Source: Nitrososphaerota archaeon
GTDB taxonomy: Archaea; Thermoproteota; Nitrososphaeria; Nitrososphaerales; JACQRY01
Assembly: GCA_016206275.1 (NCBI GenBank)
Contig: JACQRY010000206.1
Coordinates: 1-15,473, forward strand
Length of the DNA stretch: 15,473 nt
Direction of reading: 5' to 3'
The translations under genes were made by a program, and so were the position numbers. The notes beneath the pieces were generated by a model that saw only the letters and a program-made list of their open reading frames with translations, did no database searches and had not been told where the DNA came from. Position 1 is the stretch's first letter. Each line of letters opens with the position of its first letter. Shown here in pieces: positions 6,495 through 13,001 of the stretch.

Positions 6495-7055
6495 TTGAGC
6501 CATGAGTCACTAGCATCAAAACAAGCTGCATCCACCCGGATAGGAAGCATCAGCCTTAAGGCGAATAGAGAATCATTTCTTGTGGATGAACCGATTAAGT
6601 TGTCATTAAGCTTTCAGGTTGTCGGGGGCTTCAGAGATAACTTCACTCAACCAGTTTGGGAGGAAGCCTATAAGGCTCACGACGTTAGCCTAAGACTGAC
6701 CTGCACTGTCAGCTTCGCAAGAAAAGTCGGACGCGTTTTCTCCAAGAAAGTCGGCAAACCCATAAGGCTTGTTAGAAAAGCCAGACTCTTCTGGACTAGA
6801 AATCCTGAGCGTTTCAACAAAACATGGGTGATGGTGATAGATGAAAACGAGGTGCCCACTCTGCCTAAAAGCGATGCTGAGGCACAAAGTATGCTTCTGG
6901 ACTTTGTGAGAACCTTTGACTTGCTTGGGACCGACTTAGGTAAGGGGGAACATTCGATTGTTGCGAAGGTGAGAGTCAAATGGGGTCAGCATTACTACGT
7001 ACCGAAAGGCATGGTTGGAGCCACTTCACCACCGCTGAAGATAATCTGCAAATAA
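6495..7055 (+). CDS. Hypothetical protein, 186 residues, likely beta-rich
   Basis: I do not recognise this protein. It contains several strand-like stretches (GSISLKANRESFLVDEPIKLSLSFQVVGGF; VSLRLTCTVSFAR; WVMVIDENEVP; HSIVAKVRVKWG) and a basic middle part (KVGKPIRLVRKARLFWTRN), which suggests a cytoplasmic beta-sandwich. It has no membrane span or signal peptide. The start is a TTG at 6495-6497; the nearby ATG at 6502 is out of frame and stops after three codons. A ggag sequence lies about 12 bases before the TTG. The neighbouring cyclic amidohydrolase has its own promoter-like box, so a shared operon is not certain. Pattern strength suggests a real gene, but no function can be given. Confidence 0.65.
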   Translation: MSHESLASKQAASTRIGSISLKANRESFLVDEPIKLSLSFQVVGGFRDNFTQPVWEEAYKAHDVSLRLTCTVSFARKVGRVFSKKVGKPIRLVRKARLFWTRNPERFNKTWVMVIDENEVPTLPKSDAEAQSMLLDFVRTFDLLGTDLGKGEHSIVAKVRVKWGQHYYVPKGMVGATSPPLKIICK

Positions 7056-7085
7056 CACATATTGCCAAAACCTGAATTGCGAAAA

Positions 7086-7094
7086 GTTAAGATA
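7086..7094 (+). promoter_or_regulatory. TATA-like box for the cyclic amidohydrolase (leaderless start)
   Basis: The stretch gttaagata is centred about 26 bases before the GTG start at 7116, the spacing expected for a leaderless archaeal mRNA. No Shine-Dalgarno sequence is seen before the GTG, which agrees. Confidence 0.45.
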
Positions 7095-7115
7095 TTTCTT
7101 GTAAGTAAATAAGTC

Positions 7116-8594
7116 GTGCCCGTAGACCTAGTTATTAGAGACGGCTATGTGGTGACGCCTGAAGGCGTCTTCCTGGGAGGCGTCGCAATAGATCGAGAAC
7201 GAATAGTGGCCGTAGGTGGAAACGCCAATCTTCCCGCTGCTGACAGGACTATAGATGCAAAGGGTCAGCTCATCCTGCCTGGAGTCGTAGATCCTCATAC
7301 TCATCCAGGCAAACGTGACTTCGAGGCTGACATCAGGAGTGAAAGTCAGGCCGCCACTACGGGTGGCGTCACAACGATGGGGGCCATCATCAAGAGTACG
7401 CGTATGGGCAAGTATGTCGATGTTCCCAGTGGAATACCGTCCTACAAGGAGGCCTTCCCGAAGGCAAAGGAGGCGGTGGACAAAAGCTCAGCGGTCGACA
7501 TGTACTTCAACTTCGCTATAGTTACAGATGAGCAGGCTCAAGAGATACCTTACTACGCGAAGGAGTTTGGAGTTACCTCATTCAAATTCTACTTGGGTTA
7601 CATGGGTGGCGATAAGACTACGCGACGGGCAGGATTAGGCGATTGGTGTTCACGCCTAGGCTTCCCTGAAGGTTTCGACGACGGCACGGTGTTCCTAGGC
7701 TTCGAAAACATAGGAAAGATGGGACCGCCTTGCATAGCTCATATTCACGCTGAGAACTTGGCCATAGGTAGAATATTCTATGGACGCGTCTTCAGAGAAG
7801 GGCGGAGGGATCTTCAAGCTTGGTCTGAGAGATCCCCTGGAGTCTGCGAGGCTTTCCATATCAGGGCCTATTCCTACCTATCTAAGGTGACGAACGCTCC
7901 TCTTTACGTAGTTCATCTTAACACCCTTGAAGGGCTGGGTGAAGTCCTTCGGGCGAAGGCTGAGGGAATCAACATAATTGCCGAAACATGTCCTCAATAT
8001 ATTTGGATAAGTACCAGCGACAACCCGCCGGGCGTATGGGGAAAGAGTAGTCCTCCAGTAAGGGAGAGGCATGTTGCTGAAGGCTTGATCGGAGCATTGA
8101 AAGACGGCCACATATTCTGCATGGGTACCGATCATTGTCCAAACCTCCAAGACTCGCATATGGGCTGGGATATGATACCTCCTAGCAGCATAGGTGTCTT
8201 TAGGGGAGCCAGTTCGAGCGGAATGCAGACTCTTTTACCATCGATGCTGCATTATGGCGTTCGAAACGCCAGGCTGTCCATGGAGCATGTGGTTCAGGTC
8301 TGCTGTAAGAACCCTGCTTACGCTGCTGGTCTCTACCCGAAGAAGGGAGCTCTCTGTGTTGGTTCTGACGCTGACGTGATCGTGGTGGATCCTAAGCTTA
8401 CGAGGAAGGTGACTCCTGAAACGATTCACTCTCCCTATCTTGCCTTCTTCAGGGAGCGTGAGTTAACAGGCTGGCCCACGTTGACATTGGTTCGCGGCGA
8501 AGTCGTTATGCGGGACGGTGAAGTTGTGGGGAAGCCTGGTCATGGGAAATATGTTGAACGCAAGCTTGGACACCAGCTCTACCCACTCACATAA
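7116..8594 (+). CDS. Dihydropyrimidinase/D-hydantoinase family cyclic amidohydrolase
   Basis: This is a complete 492-residue member of the amidohydrolase superfamily. The metal-binding residues are all present: HxH (His61, His63 in DPHTHPG), the lysine expected to be carbamylated (Lys157 in TSFKFYLG), His211 (HIHAEN), His267 (YVVHLNT) and Asp339 (GTDHCPN). This set is typical of binuclear zinc enzymes that open cyclic amide rings: dihydropyrimidinase, hydantoinase and allantoinase. The C-terminal beta-sandwich strand (LTLVRGEVVMRDGEVVGKPGHGKYVER) is also complete. The enzyme is cytoplasmic and normally forms tetramers. The GTG start fits the N-terminal strand (VDLVIRDGYVVTPEG). The physiological substrate cannot be read from the sequence. 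A HyuA-type fragment lies at the left window edge but is not adjacent. Confidence 0.9.
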   Translation: MPVDLVIRDGYVVTPEGVFLGGVAIDRERIVAVGGNANLPAADRTIDAKGQLILPGVVDPHTHPGKRDFEADIRSESQAATTGGVTTMGAIIKSTRMGKYVDVPSGIPSYKEAFPKAKEAVDKSSAVDMYFNFAIVTDEQAQEIPYYAKEFGVTSFKFYLGYMGGDKTTRRAGLGDWCSRLGFPEGFDDGTVFLGFENIGKMGPPCIAHIHAENLAIGRIFYGRVFREGRRDLQAWSERSPGVCEAFHIRAYSYLSKVTNAPLYVVHLNTLEGLGEVLRAKAEGINIIAETCPQYIWISTSDNPPGVWGKSSPPVRERHVAEGLIGALKDGHIFCMGTDHCPNLQDSHMGWDMIPPSSIGVFRGASSSGMQTLLPSMLHYGVRNARLSMEHVVQVCCKNPAYAAGLYPKKGALCVGSDADVIVVDPKLTRKVTPETIHSPYLAFFRERELTGWPTLTLVRGEVVMRDGEVVGKPGHGKYVERKLGHQLYPLT

Positions 8595-8679
8595 TACCTG
8601 TTGTCACAGGAACAGATGCGCTACTAACCTCGTATCAACACCCAGAGTGATAAGGTCTAGTACTGTCCACGCCGCTACG

Positions 8680-8687
8680 AATATATC
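8680..8687 (+). promoter_or_regulatory. TATA-like box for the small gene at 8728
   Basis: The stretch aatatatc places transcription initiation near 8711. A tgagg ribosome-binding sequence follows at 8713-8717, ten bases before the ATG at 8728. The agreement of box, ribosome site and ATG supports the small gene. Confidence 0.5.
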
Positions 8688-8727
8688 ATGCGTTCTAACA
8701 GTGTGGTGATCCTGAGGCAAGTCAAGC

Positions 8728-8874
8728 ATGGCCAAGTTTGACGGTATAATCGGACAAGATGTGCTCTCTGTCACAGAAGAGAATAACCAGCTCACCGTAA
8801 TTTTCAGAGACAACCGATATCTCTTCGTAAAAGTCGAAAACGGGAAGCTAATTGCAGAGTCAGTACCCGAGTAA
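8728..8874 (+). CDS. Small hypothetical protein, 48 residues
   Basis: This short frame opens with ATG at 8728 and ends with TAA at 8872-8874. The protein begins MAKFDGIIGQDVLSVTEE and continues with alternating hydrophobic residues (LTVIFRDNRYLFVKVENGKL), which looks like a small folded beta domain. Its codon use resembles its neighbours. A TATA box (8680-8687) and a ribosome-binding sequence (8713-8717) are well placed. It lies between the cyclic amidohydrolase and the 86-residue gene. I do not recognise a family. Its small size means it could easily be missed by gene finders. Confidence 0.6.
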   Translation: MAKFDGIIGQDVLSVTEENNQLTVIFRDNRYLFVKVENGKLIAESVPE

Positions 8875-8924
8875 ACAAACACAATTCAAAGCATTGCCCC
8901 CATGGTTATAGGCATCCAGATACC

Positions 8925-9185
8925 ATGCTATTCACCATGAATGGCAATAGTCCTACATCAATAAGCTACAGCATCGAGTTAGACGACGCCAAGAAGCTCT
9001 ATCGGCTCATCCTTCAACTGCCTGCTGAACCACTGTGGAAAACCCTTAGCGATCACTACCAGGATCAGCAAGAAGAAAAGTCTCCTTCCGATGCTCTAAC
9101 TCTGTATCCAGATCCGCAGATGATCAAAGATATTTACGGAGCGATAAAAGATGCGGAGCAGAAAGGGTTCAAGTCCAACAAGTAG
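8925..9185 (+). CDS. Hypothetical protein, 86 residues
   Basis: I do not recognise this protein. It is hydrophilic and mostly helical in appearance, with a conserved-looking centre (IELDDAKKLYRLILQLPAEPLWKTLSDHYQ) and a C-terminal helix rich in Asp, Lys and Glu. It has no cysteines or membrane span. Two starts are possible: ATG 8925 and ATG 8937, four codons later. A ttata-like stretch near 8906-8910 would start transcription around 8934, which favours the second ATG as a leaderless start. The gene converges on the DUF336 gene with 68 bases between stops. Confidence 0.6.
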   Translation: MLFTMNGNSPTSISYSIELDDAKKLYRLILQLPAEPLWKTLSDHYQDQQEEKSPSDALTLYPDPQMIKDIYGAIKDAEQKGFKSNK

Positions 9186-9253
9186 CACAGTAGGGTAGAA
9201 GCCGACTCTTGACAGGAAAAGATTTGGTAGCTTCACCGTATTTGATTGTTAGC

Positions 9254-9682
9254 CTACTTCTGCACATATGAGTGAAAGGCGTCTATACCTGCTTGGGCTA
9301 CTGCCATATCCTGCTCCACTTTTCCTGAGCTTGTGCCTATTCCGCCAACCACTTCGTCACCCGCTGTTATGGGTAGTCCTCCACCCACGATCATGAACCT
9401 GCCTTGATTACTCATGTTGACCCCGTAGGCCGGAGCTCCTGGCTGCGCAACAGCCTGATACTCGTGTGTCGGCCTTCTTGAGCAAGCGGCTGTGAAGGCT
9501 TTGTTTATCGCTATGTCAATGCTAGTGATCTTGGCTTTATCCATACGGTAGAAGCCGAGTAGATGACCACCTTCATCGACAACCGCTATATCCATCTCCA
9601 CGCTCATTTCTGTAGCCTTCTTTTGAGCGCCTTCCAGTATTATCTTAACATCATCCAAAGTAAGTTTACTTGCGGTTCTCAT
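9254..9682 (-). CDS. GlcG/HbpS-like (DUF336, PduO C-terminal type) protein
   Basis: This 142-residue protein closely fits the GlcG/HbpS family, also found as the C-terminal domain of PduO. It contains MDIAVVDEGGHLLGFYRMDKA, then SIDIAINKAFTAA, and ends with the glycine-rich GGGLPITAGDEVVGGIGTSSG followed by a helix (QDMAVAQAGIDAF). Members bind heme or corrinoid-like cofactors or have structural roles; most have no proven activity. I chose ATG 9680-9682 over the in-frame GTG at 9703 because the TATA-like box (about 9717-9721, minus strand) would start transcription near 9692. A PduO-type B12 adenosyltransferase is encoded about 1 kb away as a separate gene, so the two PduO halves occur near each other but unfused. 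Confidence 0.82.
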   Translation of the reverse strand: MRTASKLTLDDVKIILEGAQKKATEMSVEMDIAVVDEGGHLLGFYRMDKAKITSIDIAINKAFTAACSRRPTHEYQAVAQPGAPAYGVNMSNQGRFMIVGGGLPITAGDEVVGGIGTSSGKVEQDMAVAQAGIDAFHSYVQK

Positions 9683-9721
9683 TTCGACTCGAGATTCGGT
9701 CACTTCTCTGGCTGCATTAAA

Positions 9722-9737
9722 CCCTTGCGATCAAGGG
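9722..9737. repeat. Inverted repeat in the DUF336/CitE divergent promoter region
   Basis: The arms cccttg and caaggg are perfect 6-base complements around four bases. On the minus strand the site directly abuts the upstream side of the proposed TATA box of the DUF336 gene, where it would overlap the BRE. A repressor or activator site is plausible but unproven. Confidence 0.4.
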
Positions 9738-9821
9738 ATCCCACGATATTCTTGCCCGGGATGAGGACATGTTATGCGATGGGTGAGACAAAGTGGAAGT
9801 GGAGGTCGAGAGTGAAACCAC

Positions 9822-9828
9822 TAATATA
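9822..9828 (+). promoter_or_regulatory. TATA-like box for the CitE-like gene
   Basis: The stretch taatata is centred about 24-26 bases before the ATG at 9849, which fits a leaderless or nearly leaderless mRNA and supports that ATG over the upstream TTG at 9834. Confidence 0.45.
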
Positions 9829-9848
9829 CAGGGTTGGTCCACTTCTTA

Positions 9849-10757
9849 ATGGGAACTGTCTTGAACCCCTTTTTTCCGCCTAGAAGCTGGCTTTATGTTC
9901 CCGGGCATAGGGAGAAGATGGTTGTGAAGGCTCTTGAACGGGGGGCTGACGCCGTCATCTTTGATCTTGAAGATGGTGTGCCTTTTTCAGAGAAGAATTC
10001 AGCAAGAGATCTTCTCCGCAGCCACTTATCTAAGATCCGCGGAGCAAGTAGCAGTATCCTGATCAGGGTGAATCACGTTGATAGCGGGATGGTTCAGGAG
10101 GATCTAACCATCATCAGCGATGCTGTGATGGGGATTGTGCAGCCGAAACCGTCCACTCCACAAGATATACTTGCCTTATCTAAGCTGGTGGGGGAACGGG
10201 AATCGTCGCTAGGCTTCAAGAAGGGGAGCCTCAATATCCTACCTCTTATAGAGACGGCGCGAGGAGTTCTTAACGCATATCAGATCGCCTCAGCATCACC
10301 AAGGGTAAGCGCCTTGTTCTTCGGGTCAGAAGACTTCACCCTCGATATGGCTGTCAAAAGAACTGCTGGCGGAGAGGAAACGAGGGTCGCCAAGAGTCTT
10401 GTAGCTATAGCAGCGACTGCAGCTGGGGTTCAGGCGGTCGACACAGTTTACCCGTTTATCGAAGACGTTGACGGTCTAGTTAGGGAAGCCTCAGCCGCCA
10501 AGGAGATGGGTTTCTGGGGGAAACAATTGGTGCATCCACGACAGATCGATCCTGTCAACAAGGTCTTCACTCCGAGCGAAGAGGAGGTGAGAGAAGCTAA
10601 GCGGTATGTAGATGCTTATGAGGAGGCGTTAAAACAAGGATTAGCGGTAATTGCATTAGACGGCAAAATGGTTGAGCCGCCCATAGCTGATAGGGCAAGA
10701 AAGGTCTTAGCTATCGCGGAAGCTATAGCCCTGCGAGCAGGGTCCAAAGCATCTTGA
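9849..10757 (+). CDS. HpcH/HpaI aldolase / CitE-like acyl-CoA lyase
   Basis: This 302-residue protein belongs to the CitE/malyl-CoA lyase family. It has the N-terminal signature RSWLYVPGHREKM (12-24), the acidic motif FDLEDGVP (Asp39, Glu41, Asp42), an arginine strand (ILIRVNH), the Glu-Arg pair in PLIETARGV, and the Mg-binding FFGSEDFTLD. The C-terminal lid segment (KQLVHPRQIDPVN and KMVEPPIADRARKVL) is also complete. Family members cleave or form malyl-CoA, citramalyl-CoA or methylmalyl-CoA, or hydrolyse malyl-CoA; the stand-alone type is not citrate lyase. Being unfused and without CitD/CitF neighbours, it is probably a citramalyl-CoA or malyl-CoA lyase/thioesterase. The ATG at 9849 is preferred to TTG 9834. 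The gene converges on the B12 adenosyltransferase gene with seven bases between. Confidence 0.87.
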   Translation: MGTVLNPFFPPRSWLYVPGHREKMVVKALERGADAVIFDLEDGVPFSEKNSARDLLRSHLSKIRGASSSILIRVNHVDSGMVQEDLTIISDAVMGIVQPKPSTPQDILALSKLVGERESSLGFKKGSLNILPLIETARGVLNAYQIASASPRVSALFFGSEDFTLDMAVKRTAGGEETRVAKSLVAIAATAAGVQAVDTVYPFIEDVDGLVREASAAKEMGFWGKQLVHPRQIDPVNKVFTPSEEEVREAKRYVDAYEEALKQGLAVIALDGKMVEPPIADRARKVLAIAEAIALRAGSKAS

Positions 10758-10764
10758 CATTGGG

Positions 10765-11337
10765 TCATTGAGCTCCGCTACCTGTGTAATGCCAAGGCTG
10801 CTCCTTAACGCCTTCCTCAACATTAACTTTCCTAGCCAGCACAAAGAGCAGTGAAGATAAGCGATTCAAATACGGAACAACATCACGATTGATCTTTTCA
10901 CTGGAAGATAATGCGACTACCCTTCTCTCAGCCCTCCTAGCAACAGACCGACATAAATGAAGAAGCGTCCCTGCACCGCTCCCACCAGGAAGAATAAAGC
11001 TCTTCAACGGAGGCAAGTTTTCAGCTAGATCATCAGTAATTTCCTCCAACTCTTTTGTCATAGCTGCCGTTACTCTCGGAATTGTTTTCTTGCCTACACG
11101 AGTTCCTGAGTCTAAAGGCGTAGCCAAGTCTCCTCCCACTGTGAAAAGGTCTGCCTGTATCTTATCCACAATCTTCAATAGCTTTTTGCTTTGAAGCGAG
11201 GTCTTAGCGTAGCCTAGGAGAGAGTTGAGTTCGTCCACTGTTCCATAGGCCTCGATTCTGAGGGAATCTTTCCCCACGCGTTTTCCACCGAAGAGCCCCG
11301 TCTGGCCTGAGTCACCTGTACGCGTATAATGCTTCAA
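10765..11337 (-). CDS. Cob(I)alamin adenosyltransferase (PduO/MMAB type)
   Basis: This is a complete 190-residue PduO-type adenosyltransferase, which transfers the adenosyl group from ATP to cob(I)alamin to make coenzyme B12. The ATP-binding N-terminus is YTRTGDSGQTGLFGGKRVGKD. The helix motif RIEAYGTVDELNSLLG follows. The C-terminal part has LPGGSGAGTLLHLCRSVARRAERR and YLNRLSSLLFVLAR, which hold the conserved Arg and Asn residues. The start is a TTG at 11335-11337, with gagg about 9 bases upstream; nearby ATGs are out of frame or stop at once. It diverges from the HIT gene. Its product supplies methylmalonyl-CoA mutase or other B12 enzymes, which fits the nearby CitE-like acyl-CoA lyase. 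Confidence 0.93.
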   Translation of the reverse strand: MKHYTRTGDSGQTGLFGGKRVGKDSLRIEAYGTVDELNSLLGYAKTSLQSKKLLKIVDKIQADLFTVGGDLATPLDSGTRVGKKTIPRVTAAMTKELEEITDDLAENLPPLKSFILPGGSGAGTLLHLCRSVARRAERRVVALSSSEKINRDVVPYLNRLSSLLFVLARKVNVEEGVKEQPWHYTGSGAQ

Positions 11338-11376
11338 TCCATCTAGGCCTCGACTACCATATCGATCAGGCTAATT

Positions 11377-11384
11377 GTTAAAAC
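11377..11384. promoter_or_regulatory. TATA-like box between adenosyltransferase and HIT genes
   Basis: The stretch gttaaaac lies about 29 bases before the HIT ATG (11410). On the other strand gttttaac would place a start near 11354, 17 bases before the TTG of the adenosyltransferase. It may serve either or both genes. Confidence 0.42.
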
Positions 11385-11409
11385 CTTCTAAGCTTTATCT
11401 GAGATCCTG

Positions 11410-11829
11410 ATGGACGACTGCATCTTTTGTAGCATCATCGAGGGCAAGTTTCAAGCCGCCATGATCCACAGGGATGATTCTTTTGTCGCACTCATGGACA
11501 AGTACCCCATCAACCGGGGTCATGCCCTTGTCATGCCTGTCAAGCATTATCCGACGATACTGGATATGCCCCATGAACAAGTAGGCAGACTCTTCATCTT
11601 GGTAACAAAAGTAGCCAGAGGAGTGAAAGACATCACAGGTGCCGCAGGTTTGAATATTGGGTTGAATAACGGAAGAGCGGCTGCCCAGCTGATTCCCCAT
11701 TTGCATGTTCACGTGATCCCAAGGCATCAGGATGATGGAGCTAGCTGGAGCAGGCCAAGTCGGCTGCTTGTCGCAGCAGAGGATCTTTCAAAGCTGGCTG
11801 AGGCCATAAGACAGAAAATGCGCGAGTAA
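11410..11829 (+). CDS. HIT-family nucleotide hydrolase
   Basis: This is a 139-residue HIT protein, the normal size for the Hint branch. The catalytic triad motif HLHVHVIPR is intact, and the N-terminus has CIFC at residues 4-7, typical of zinc-binding Hint-type proteins. A conserved KYPINRGHALVMPVKHY segment lies between. HIT enzymes hydrolyse AMP-linked compounds such as adenosine phosphoramidates, or release nucleotides from diadenosine polyphosphates, in the cytoplasm. The ATG follows a TATA-like box at about 11377-11384 with the spacing of a short-leader mRNA. The downstream nucleotidyltransferase-like gene starts 46 bases later with its own box, so co-transcription is possible but not required. 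Confidence 0.92.
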   Translation: MDDCIFCSIIEGKFQAAMIHRDDSFVALMDKYPINRGHALVMPVKHYPTILDMPHEQVGRLFILVTKVARGVKDITGAAGLNIGLNNGRAAAQLIPHLHVHVIPRHQDDGASWSRPSRLLVAAEDLSKLAEAIRQKMRE

Positions 11830-11835
11830 TTAACG

Positions 11836-11843
11836 GATAAAAG
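11836..11843 (+). promoter_or_regulatory. TATA-like box for the nucleotidyltransferase-HEPN pair
   Basis: The stretch gataaaag is centred about 36 bases before the TTG at 11876, so transcription could begin near 11866. Confidence 0.4.
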
Positions 11844-11875
11844 TTAGGGTCTTCTCGAAGAATACTGGTCTGATC

Positions 11876-12613
11876 TTGAGTGCAAGGCTGTTTCCAGTTT
11901 CATACGTAAAGCTCTACAAGAATTTTCGTGAAGATCTCTTCACCGCTGAAGATGCTTCTAAGACAATTAGACTCTCCAAAGAAAAAACTGGTGAGGTTCT
12001 TAGAAGATTGAGGGGGCAGCACCTTGTATTTAGCTTCACCAAGGGCAAATACAGGTTGCTAAACCCTGACGATGCTAAGTTCGCAGTGAAACACTTGATT
12101 AACCTTAACCATGTGAAGACAGGTAGGCATATTCACCTGATTGTTAAGACGCTGCACCTTTTGCACTCATGTTATGAACGCAAACTTGTCTCAGCCTGCC
12201 TCTACGGTTCCCATGCCGGAGGTGAAGCCGGTTCCAATAGCGTGGTGAACTTACTGCTGATTCTGGAGGAAAAAGGAGGGTTGATGGAGAGAATAAGGAG
12301 CATCTATCAATGCATCAACGACATTAGGTTTGAAAGAAGGGTTCTTCTGGAACATGGGCTTGCTACTGACGTATCAATCTACTCTATGACGAGGGAGGAA
12401 GCCAAGTTTTTACATCCAATTTACCTTGAGGTGGCTGAAGATGCGGCGATTCTGTATGATACTGAGGGGTTCTTTCAACGCCTGCGGTTTCAGTCTCTAG
12501 GTGTCATCATAAACTCAGGAGGAGTCAAATTCAAGTCCAAGGGACAATGGTTCTGGAGGATGCCTGCAGACTTTTCTTTCGGTGAACTTATTGGACTTCC
12601 ACGCTTTGTCTGA
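11876..12613 (+). CDS. Winged-helix plus degenerate minimal-nucleotidyltransferase protein
   Basis: The 245-residue protein starts with TTG at 11876. Residues 1-75 look like a winged helix (DLFTAEDASKTIRLSKEKTGEVLRRLRGQHLVF). Residues about 95-215 fit a minimal nucleotidyltransferase (MNT) fold: LYGSHAGGEAGSNS (109-122) matches the GS-loop, and DAAILYD fits the end of the domain. In active enzymes two aspartates follow this loop (consensus SDxDL). Here they are Val123 and Asn125 (SVVNLL), while a possible third aspartate (ATDVSIYS) remains. The nucleotidyl transfer activity is therefore probably lost. The stop overlaps the HEPN gene start by 32 bases, so the two are co-translated, as in MNT-HEPN pairs. 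It may act as a regulator or binding partner. Confidence 0.7.
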   Translation: MSARLFPVSYVKLYKNFREDLFTAEDASKTIRLSKEKTGEVLRRLRGQHLVFSFTKGKYRLLNPDDAKFAVKHLINLNHVKTGRHIHLIVKTLHLLHSCYERKLVSACLYGSHAGGEAGSNSVVNLLLILEEKGGLMERIRSIYQCINDIRFERRVLLEHGLATDVSIYSMTREEAKFLHPIYLEVAEDAAILYDTEGFFQRLRFQSLGVIINSGGVKFKSKGQWFWRMPADFSFGELIGLPRFV

Positions 12614-13001
12614 AGCGCTCTTCAAGCAAGCTGAATACAGGCTTGCCGTAGCGAGAAGAGCTTTCGCTGATGCTCAATACGCGTATGTTGTCTGTCTAAG
12701 TCAGGAGACCGTTGAATTCGCCTTGAAAGGTTTGCTAAGAGGAGTAGGGATCACATACCCAAAGGTTAGGGATGTGGGTGAAGCCCTTCTTATCAACCGT
12801 GACCTCTTCAATAAGATCCAAGATGAGCTTGAGGAGTTGGCTTCGATATCAGCGGATTTGAACAGACTGAGGTCCCTTGCTGAATATGGGGATGAAGCTA
12901 AAGCAGTTCCGTCTGTAAAGCTCTTTGATAAGAGAGACGCCGTGAAGTCCTTGGCCAAGGCTGAGAAGGTGTTAAACGTCACTAGGACTGGTCTTGGCTA
13001 A
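12582..13001 (+). CDS. HEPN-domain protein
   Basis: The 139-residue protein begins with GTG at 12582, inside the end of the upstream MNT-like gene. It has the four-helix HEPN pattern: a first helix with ALFKQAEYRLAVARRAFADAQYAYVVCLSQETVEFALKGLLRGVGI, a middle VRDVGEALLI segment, and LNRLRSLAEYGDEA near the end. Toxic HEPN ribonucleases carry an R-x(4-6)-H motif. I see none here, and the usual His of the HdVgeLL segment is Arg. It may therefore be a non-catalytic HEPN, which often binds nucleotides or works with an MNT partner. Its stop overlaps the stop of the convergent proteasome gene by three bases (12999-13000 shared). Confidence 0.78.
   Translation: MNLLDFHALSEALFKQAEYRLAVARRAFADAQYAYVVCLSQETVEFALKGLLRGVGITYPKVRDVGEALLINRDLFNKIQDELEELASISADLNRLRSLAEYGDEAKAVPSVKLFDKRDAVKSLAKAEKVLNVTRTGLG

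Noticed and set aside
8597..8615. Two overlapping inverted repeats (cctgt/acagg and ctgtt/aacag) just after the cyclic amidohydrolase stop, possible terminator.
   Set aside because: The arms are only five bases and there is no T-rich tract; they are likely to occur by chance.
9563..9883. Plus-strand frame over the DUF336 start and the CitE-like start.
   Set aside because: It overlaps two well-supported genes in other frames and has no recognisable domain.
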